Below, one piece after another: positions 59,415-64,000 of a stretch of 64,000 bases of DNA. The notes beneath the pieces were generated by a model. That model saw only the letters and a list, made by a program, of their open reading frames with translations. It was not told where the DNA came from and made no database searches. The stretch's first letter is position 1. Every line of letters starts with the position of its first letter. The position numbers and the translations under genes are program-made. This DNA comes from JALORV01 sp963754065 (GTDB lineage: Bacteria > Pseudomonadota > Gammaproteobacteria > Burkholderiales > Burkholderiaceae_F): NCBI GenBank assembly GCA_963754065.1, contig CAVWFH010000009.1, positions 112,368-176,367 of the forward strand, read 5' to 3'.

Positions 59415-61019
59415 ATGTTGGACGACACCCTCAAGACCCAGCTTGCCGCGTACCTGCAGCGACTTACGGACACGGTCGAGATCGTCGCGTCGCTCGACGA
59501 GCGTGAAGCCTCGCGCGAGATGCGCGAACTGCTCGACGAGATCGCGGCGCTGAGCCCGCTGATCCGCGTGCGCCATGACGGCCAGGATGCGCGCCGGCCG
59601 TCGTTTTCGATCAGCCGTGCCGGCCACGACATGGGCGTGCGCTTCGCCGCGATTCCGATGGGCCACGAGTTCACGTCGCTGGTGCTGGCGCTGCTGCAGG
59701 CCGGCGGCCATCCGCCGAAGCTCGAACAGGAAGTCATCGAGCAGATCCGGTCACTGGAAGGCGAGTTCGCCTTCGAGACCTACATGTCGCTCACCTGCCA
59801 TAACTGCCCGGACGTCGTGCAGGCGCTGAACCTGATGGCGGTGCTCAACCCGCGCATCCGCCACGTCGCGATCGACGGCGGGCTGTTCAAGGACGAAGTC
59901 GAGGCGCGCCAGATCATGGCGGTGCCGATGATCTTCCTGAACGGCCAGCCGTTCGGCTCCGGCCGCATGGAGATCGGCGAGATCCTCGCGAAGATCGACA
60001 CCGGCGCAGCGGCGCGCGATGCGAAGAAGCTGGCCGCGAAGGACGTGTTCGACGTGCTGATCGTCGGCGGCGGACCCGCCGGCGCGGCCGCCGCCGTGTA
60101 CGCGGCGCGCAAGGGCATCCGCACCGGCATCGTCGCCGAGCGCCTCGGCGGCCAGACGCTGGACACGCTGGGCATCGAGAACTTCATCTCGGTGCTCGAG
60201 ACCGAGGGACCGAAGTTCGCCGCGGCGCTCGAAGCGCATGCGCGCCAGTACGACGTCGACATCATCGGCGGCCAGCGGGTCGAGTCGCTCGAGCCCGCGG
60301 CCACGCCGGGTGGCGTGACCACGGTGACGCTCGCCAACGGCGCGCAGCTGAAGGGCAGGACGGTGATCCTGTCCACCGGCGCGCGCTGGCGCAACGTCAA
60401 CGTGCCGGGCGAGCAGGAATACCGCAACAAGGGCGTGGCCTACTGCCCGCACTGCGACGGGCCGCTGTACAAGGGCAAGAAAGTCGCGGTGATCGGCGGC
60501 GGCAACTCGGGCGTCGAGGCGGCGATCGATCTCGCGGGCGTCGTCGAACACGTCACGCTGATCGAGTTCGCCGACCAGCTGAAGGCCGACGCCGTGCTGG
60601 TGAGCAAGTTGAAGAGCCTGCCGAACGTGGTCATCCACACGAACGCGCAGACCACCGAGATCACCGGTGACGGTCAGAAAGTCACCGGGCTGCGCTACCG
60701 CGATCGCGCGAGCGGCGCCGAGCGCGAGGTCGAACTGGCCGGCGTGTTCGTGCAGATCGGACTCGTGCCCAATACCGAGTGGCTACGCGGCACCGTCGAA
60801 CTGTCGAAGCACGGCGAGATCGTGGTCGACGCGAAGGGCGCGACGAGCGTGCCGGGTGTGTTCGCCGCCGGCGACGTGACGACGACGCCGTACAAGCAGA
60901 TCATCATCGCGGCGGGCGAGGGGGCGAAGGCGGCGCTGTCGGCGTTCGACCACCTGATCCGCCACGGGACCGGTGTAGAGGCAGCCGAAGTCGCTGCGCC
61001 CTTGCTGCAGGCTGCCTAG
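59415..61019 (+). CDS. ahpF: Alkyl hydroperoxide reductase subunit F
   Basis: AhpF is an NADH-dependent flavoprotein disulfide reductase that recharges AhpC. The 534 residues have an N-terminal double-thioredoxin domain with the redox pair CHNC (Cys128 and Cys131), an FAD-binding VLIVGGGPAGAAAAVYAARK (near 214-233), the second redox pair CPHC near 350 in VAYCPHCDGPLYKG, an NADH-binding VAVIGGGNSGVEAAIDLAG (near 362-380) and the final FAADGD-type GVFAAGDVTTTPYKQIIIAA. It is full length and fits the AhpF family rather than plain thioredoxin reductase. Confidence 0.97.
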   Translation: MLDDTLKTQLAAYLQRLTDTVEIVASLDEREASREMRELLDEIAALSPLIRVRHDGQDARRPSFSISRAGHDMGVRFAAIPMGHEFTSLVLALLQAGGHPPKLEQEVIEQIRSLEGEFAFETYMSLTCHNCPDVVQALNLMAVLNPRIRHVAIDGGLFKDEVEARQIMAVPMIFLNGQPFGSGRMEIGEILAKIDTGAAARDAKKLAAKDVFDVLIVGGGPAGAAAAVYAARKGIRTGIVAERLGGQTLDTLGIENFISVLETEGPKFAAALEAHARQYDVDIIGGQRVESLEPAATPGGVTTVTLANGAQLKGRTVILSTGARWRNVNVPGEQEYRNKGVAYCPHCDGPLYKGKKVAVIGGGNSGVEAAIDLAGVVEHVTLIEFADQLKADAVLVSKLKSLPNVVIHTNAQTTEITGDGQKVTGLRYRDRASGAEREVELAGVFVQIGLVPNTEWLRGTVELSKHGEIVVDAKGATSVPGVFAAGDVTTTPYKQIIIAAGEGAKAALSAFDHLIRHGTGVEAAEVAAPLLQAA

Positions 61020-61086
61020 GAACTGCGGAGCCGACGGGCTTCGCCTTTGCTCCGGGCCCAGGGCGTTCGGGGGTTGCGGTCCGGGT

Positions 61087-61515
61087 TTACTTTGACGAAC
61101 CTGGCGCTCCCTGCTCGAACACGACCATGCCCGACGGCACCGTGACCCAGGAGCGTTTGGACCGGACCCAGATGTGACGCTGAATGGCGGGCCATTCGGG
61201 ATCGTCCAGTGTTCCGACGGCAATGGCCTTCAGCCCGGGTCGTATCTGCACCGTATGGCTGACGGTCGTCCCGCACCTGGGGCAGAACTGAGTGCGCAGC
61301 CACCGGCCCGTCTCGTCGGAGCGATGTTCGTAGTCCGTCAGCTCTCCGTTCAGGAGCGTGACCCTGTCCTCAGCAAAGTAGGCAACTGTGCCGAACGCGC
61401 TGCCGGTGCGCCGCTGGCAGAAGCGGCAATGGCAGATCTGGCAAATCTCGGGTTCGCCCTGCACGCGGTAACGGACCGAACCGCAGGCGCATCCGCCTTC
61501 ATGCAGAGCGTTCAT
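61087..61515 (-). CDS. GFA-family (glutathione-dependent formaldehyde-activating-like) protein
   Basis: The 142-residue protein has the GFA/CENP-V fold with its zinc cysteines: GGCACGSVRYRV (7-18), CQICHCRFCQRRTGSAF (near 25-41) and FCPRCGTTVSHT (near 77-88). Some members bind glutathione adducts; most have unknown roles. The ATG at 61515 lies 17 bases inside the 3' end of the LysR-type regulator on the same strand, so both are likely expressed together. Confidence 0.88.
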   Translation of the reverse strand: MNALHEGGCACGSVRYRVQGEPEICQICHCRFCQRRTGSAFGTVAYFAEDRVTLLNGELTDYEHRSDETGRWLRTQFCPRCGTTVSHTVQIRPGLKAIAVGTLDDPEWPAIQRHIWVRSKRSWVTVPSGMVVFEQGAPGSSK

Positions 61516-62518
61516 TTGCCCTCCGCTTCGATGTCGATCTGCGGGAAAAGTCGGCGCGCCTTGACGGTTTGACACGAGGCTCGCACCGCGCCTTGCTGCG
61601 CTTGCTGATGTCGTCGCGCGCCTCGCCTCGTAGCCAATCGAGGAACGTCCCGCTCGGTTCGGCCGGAACGCCGTGCGCTACGACGATGTAGAAGCGACCC
61701 GACCGCACGACGCCGGCGTCGCCCAGAGGCGAGACAAGGACGCCCTGATGCATGTGGCTCGACAGATGCGGCCATCTGCCGATGGCAAGTCCTCCGCCCG
61801 CCAGGGCCGCCGCAATGACCTGATCGTAGTGAGTAAAGCGCAACGACCCGGCGGGCTTCAGGCCGCGCACCTTCATCGCGTCCAGCCATTGATGCCAGTC
61901 GTACCAGGGATGTCCGTTGCGCACCGTTTCAAAGTCCAGCAGCACGTGTTGCGCCAGATCGGCGACAGTGCCGATGGGCCGATCCGCCGTTTGCAGCAAA
62001 GCCGGCGAGCAGACGGGAAACGTCTCGTAGTCGAAGAGAGGCTCGCCCGCCGGCGGAGTCGTTCCATTAGGCGCATAGCGGATCGCTATGTCGATCTGCT
62101 CGCGTGCGATGTCGAGATTGTCATTGCTGGCGACGATCCGCAGTCGGATCTCCGGATGAAGGCGCGCAAAGGCCGGCAGACGCGGGCCTAGCCACAGTGA
62201 TGCGAACGGCACCGTGGCCGTGATCGAGAGATTCCGCCCGGCCCCTGCGATCTGCTCGGTCGTCGAATCGATCAATCTCAGGGCCTCTTCGACAGCGCGA
62301 AAGAGCTGGCCCCCGGTCTGGGTCAGGCGCAGTGCGCGGTTTGCCCTGGTGAACAAGTCAGCGCCGAGTTGTTCCTCGAGCGCCTTTACTTGCTGGCTGA
62401 CCGCCGACTGCGTGACACACAACTCGCGCGCCGCGAGCGTGAAGCTCAAGTGGCGCGCCGCCGCACAAAAGCCGCGCAACAGATCGAGAGACAGACGCGG
62501 CGTGCGCTGCGGTTCCAT
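61499..62518 (-). CDS. LysR-type transcriptional regulator, GcvA-like
   Basis: The 339-residue protein has an N-terminal winged HTH (about 10-68) with GFCAAARHLSFTLAARELCV and TQSAVSQQVKALEEQLG, typical of LysR regulators of the GcvA group, and a C-terminal periplasmic-binding-type domain (about 95-300) with IRYAPNGTTPPAGEPLFDY (near 145-163) and ALAGGGLAIGRW. About 35 extra basic residues follow the fold and overlap the GFA start. It diverges from the small secreted protein gene at 62628; regulators of this class often act on the divergent gene or on themselves. Confidence 0.92.
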   Translation of the reverse strand: MEPQRTPRLSLDLLRGFCAAARHLSFTLAARELCVTQSAVSQQVKALEEQLGADLFTRANRALRLTQTGGQLFRAVEEALRLIDSTTEQIAGAGRNLSITATVPFASLWLGPRLPAFARLHPEIRLRIVASNDNLDIAREQIDIAIRYAPNGTTPPAGEPLFDYETFPVCSPALLQTADRPIGTVADLAQHVLLDFETVRNGHPWYDWHQWLDAMKVRGLKPAGSLRFTHYDQVIAAALAGGGLAIGRWPHLSSHMHQGVLVSPLGDAGVVRSGRFYIVVAHGVPAEPSGTFLDWLRGEARDDISKRSKARCEPRVKPSRRADFSRRSTSKRRANERSA

Positions 62519-62627
62519 CAGTTCGTCTTATGCGAGCCGCAAGAATTCATCGTTTGAACAAAGGAGTCAACGGCCGAACAATGCAACCACTTTAGATCAA
62601 CGCCGTCCGACGGCCAAGGAGCTGAAG

Positions 62628-63044
62628 ATGAAAAGTCCTTGTACGCCTCACGTCAGGTTCCACTTGCTGTCTGCACTTGCGCTCGTCGCCGCTTGCGCGA
62701 CCGTGACTGCCGCGTCGATGGATGCACGCATTGTCGTCAGGTCCGATGCCGTCTCGTTCCAATCGACGATGTATGGGAGCCTCGATGCGCTGGAAGCCGC
62801 GGTACGGGCTTCCCGTCCCACCGTTGCCGAAGTCGATATCTGCGGAGCCGAGGCGTCACTTGTTGCGATGGCTGTCGTTCATCACCTGAGCGACTTGCCT
62901 CTGCGCCTGCGACCGCTGGACGAGAATGACCCCGCGTGCCGGGCGCGGGCGTTGGCGATGCCCGCCAGCCAACGGGCGACGTCAGGGCCGGCGGACATCG
63001 ACGTCGCCGCCGTGAAGCGCTATTGGCAGCAGGTTGCGCCCTGA
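62628..63044 (+). CDS. Hypothetical secreted protein
   Basis: The 138-residue precursor has a signal peptide (FHLLSALALVAACATVTA) with a possible lipobox around VAAC. The mature part is a mixed alpha/beta sequence with two separate Cys (CGAEASL near 74 and DPACRAR near 103) that could form a disulfide. I recognise no family. AAGGAG stands nine bases before ATG 62628. It is divergent from the LysR gene, 109 bases away, and may be its target. Confidence 0.65.
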   Translation: MKSPCTPHVRFHLLSALALVAACATVTAASMDARIVVRSDAVSFQSTMYGSLDALEAAVRASRPTVAEVDICGAEASLVAMAVVHHLSDLPLRLRPLDENDPACRARALAMPASQRATSGPADIDVAAVKRYWQQVAP

Positions 63045-63102
63045 CTCCGGGCAATGCGACTGCGCTTCACCCGGAGTTGGCGACAGCGTGGTCTGTCGAT
63101 GT

Positions 63103-64000
63103 CTACTGCGGCTGGAAGCCGCTCGCGCGGATGATGCGTGCCCAGGCCTGCGCGTAGGCACGCTCGCGGGCCGCGAGTTGCGCCTGTGGCAGCAAGCCGA
63201 CCGTCAGTCCCAACGCAGTGAGCTTGTCCTTCACTTCGGGCGAAGCAATGACGCGGGCCAGTGCGCCGGCGAAGCGATCGATCTCGACCTGGGGCGTACC
63301 TACCGGTGCAAAGAAGGCGTAGTACGGCACATCCTCGAAACCGGCGAGGCCAAGCTCGGCAAACGTCGGCACATCGGGCATCGCGGCCTGCCGCGCACTG
63401 CCGAGAACTGCAACGACACGCAGCTTGCCGGCCCGGTGGTTCTCGACGAACTCGGGAACCGAGCCGATGCCCGCCGGGATCTGGTTGCCCAGCATGTCGC
63501 CGATCATCGGCGCACTGCCGCGGTAGGGCGCTGCGACGAGGTCGAGCGAGTACTTCTCGCCGATGACCTTGACCAGGAACTCCGGCACCGACGCGGGCGC
63601 CGGCACACCGACCGCCGATTTGCTGCCCTGCGCCTTCACCCACGCGATGTAGTCCTTGAACGACTTCGCCGGAGTCCCGCCGGACAGCGCCAGCGCGTTG
63701 ACGAAAGTGGCGAAGCCCGCCACCGGGACGAAGTCGCGCGCCGGATCGAAGCCCGGGGTCTTCACCACGAGCGGCAGGATAGAGATCGTATGGTCATGCG
63801 AGATGAAATAGGTGGTCCCATCCGGCGCAGCCGCCTTCAGTGCCTGCGCGGCGATCTGTCCGCCGGCGCCCGGACGGTTCTCGACGATCACCGGGGCGCC
63901 GAGTTCGTCTTTCAACCGATCGCTCAGCGTGCGCGCGATGGCGTCGGTGCCGCCGCCCGGCGGGAACCCGACGAGGATGCGGATCGGCCTGGAAGACTGC
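63103..64000 (-). CDS. Bug/TctC-family periplasmic solute receptor, truncated by the window
   Basis: The frame is open to the window edge on the minus strand, so the signal peptide and start lie beyond it. The visible 298 residues begin in RPIRILVGFPPGGGTDAIAR, the classic first motif of the family, followed by VIVENRPGAGGQIAAQALK, DGTTYFISHDHTISILPLVV and YRGSAPMIGDMLGNQIPAGI. The ligand is unknown and no tctAB genes are visible. It is the second orphan Bug receptor in the window. Confidence 0.92.
   Translation of the reverse strand, partial: QSSRPIRILVGFPPGGGTDAIARTLSDRLKDELGAPVIVENRPGAGGQIAAQALKAAAPDGTTYFISHDHTISILPLVVKTPGFDPARDFVPVAGFATFVNALALSGGTPAKSFKDYIAWVKAQGSKSAVGVPAPASVPEFLVKVIGEKYSLDLVAAPYRGSAPMIGDMLGNQIPAGIGSVPEFVENHRAGKLRVVAVLGSARQAAMPDVPTFAELGLAGFEDVPYYAFFAPVGTPQVEIDRFAGALARVIASPEVKDKLTALGLTVGLLPQAQLAARERAYAQAWARIIRASGFQPQ

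Noticed and set aside
1..64000. tRNA, rRNA and phage genes
   Set aside because: No cloverleaf with a CCA-type end, rRNA-like stretch, integrase or structural phage gene was seen by reading. A dedicated scan could still find a short RNA gene.

Overview
The window is 64 kb of GC-rich bacterial chromosome and reads as a betaproteobacterium, probably Burkholderiales or a close relative. The evidence is the gene order RNB ribonuclease-tonB-aroE-mtgA, the series tkt-gap-pgk-pyk-fba followed by purC-purE-purK-tsaC, two Bug-type (TctC) solute receptors without permease genes, and a kynB-kynU-kynA operon. I see no rRNA, tRNA, CRISPR array, prophage or insertion sequence. This placement is inferred from gene content, not from a phylogeny.

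Layout. 1-9 kb: a truncated RNB exoribonuclease, a TonB-like protein, aroE, mtgA, the magnesium channel gene mgtE, ubiD with a small KTSC gene, and a lytic transglycosylase behind a long structured leader. About 9.0 kb: an unrecognised small RNA candidate on the minus strand with its own promoter and terminator. 9.3-15.3 kb: maeB, a lipoprotein guanyl-RNase with its barstar inhibitor, yidB, rsmE and a speD-speE fusion. 15.8-26.5 kb: central carbon genes (tkt, gap, pgk, pyk, fba), interrupted between gap and pgk by a subtilisin-like protease carrying a GlyGly-CTERM anchor and its rhombosortase, whose 3' ends overlap in antisense. 26.6-30.8 kb: a zinc-ribbon protein, a Bug receptor, an M14 carboxypeptidase and dgkA. 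30.9-35.7 kb: purC, purE, purK, tsaC and an SGNH esterase; all but purE carry single-base frame errors. 35.6-44.7 kb: a hydrolase, an HdeD-like protein, an oxidoreductase, glutaryl-CoA dehydrogenase, the tryptophan-to-anthranilate operon, an EamA transporter and a flavin reductase. 44.8-51.4 kb: LemA with two TPM proteins, msrA, then TlpA-DUF4266-DUF3570-ApbE. 51.4-64 kb: a DUF72 protein, a two-component system, a tightly overlapped EamA-MFS-ChaC-pdxH operon, ahpC-ahpF, a GFA protein, a GcvA-like regulator, a small secreted protein and a second Bug receptor cut by the window end.

The most unusual structure is an intergenic repeat found four times (5.5, 27.2, 27.4 and 50.3 kb). Each copy starts within about 12 bases of a stop codon and is oriented away from the gene. 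Conserved flanks enclose a hairpin whose stem sequence differs in every copy while pairing is kept, so selection acts on structure.

Other points of interest are the protease/rhombosortase antisense overlap, the CU-rich small RNA candidate, the speD-speE fusion with a possible masking helix beside its ribosome site, the exported RNase/barstar pair, and the redox/flavin cluster in which ApbE lacks an export signal. The cluster of frameshifts in housekeeping genes most likely reflects consensus errors in this assembly, which affects how those entries should be read.
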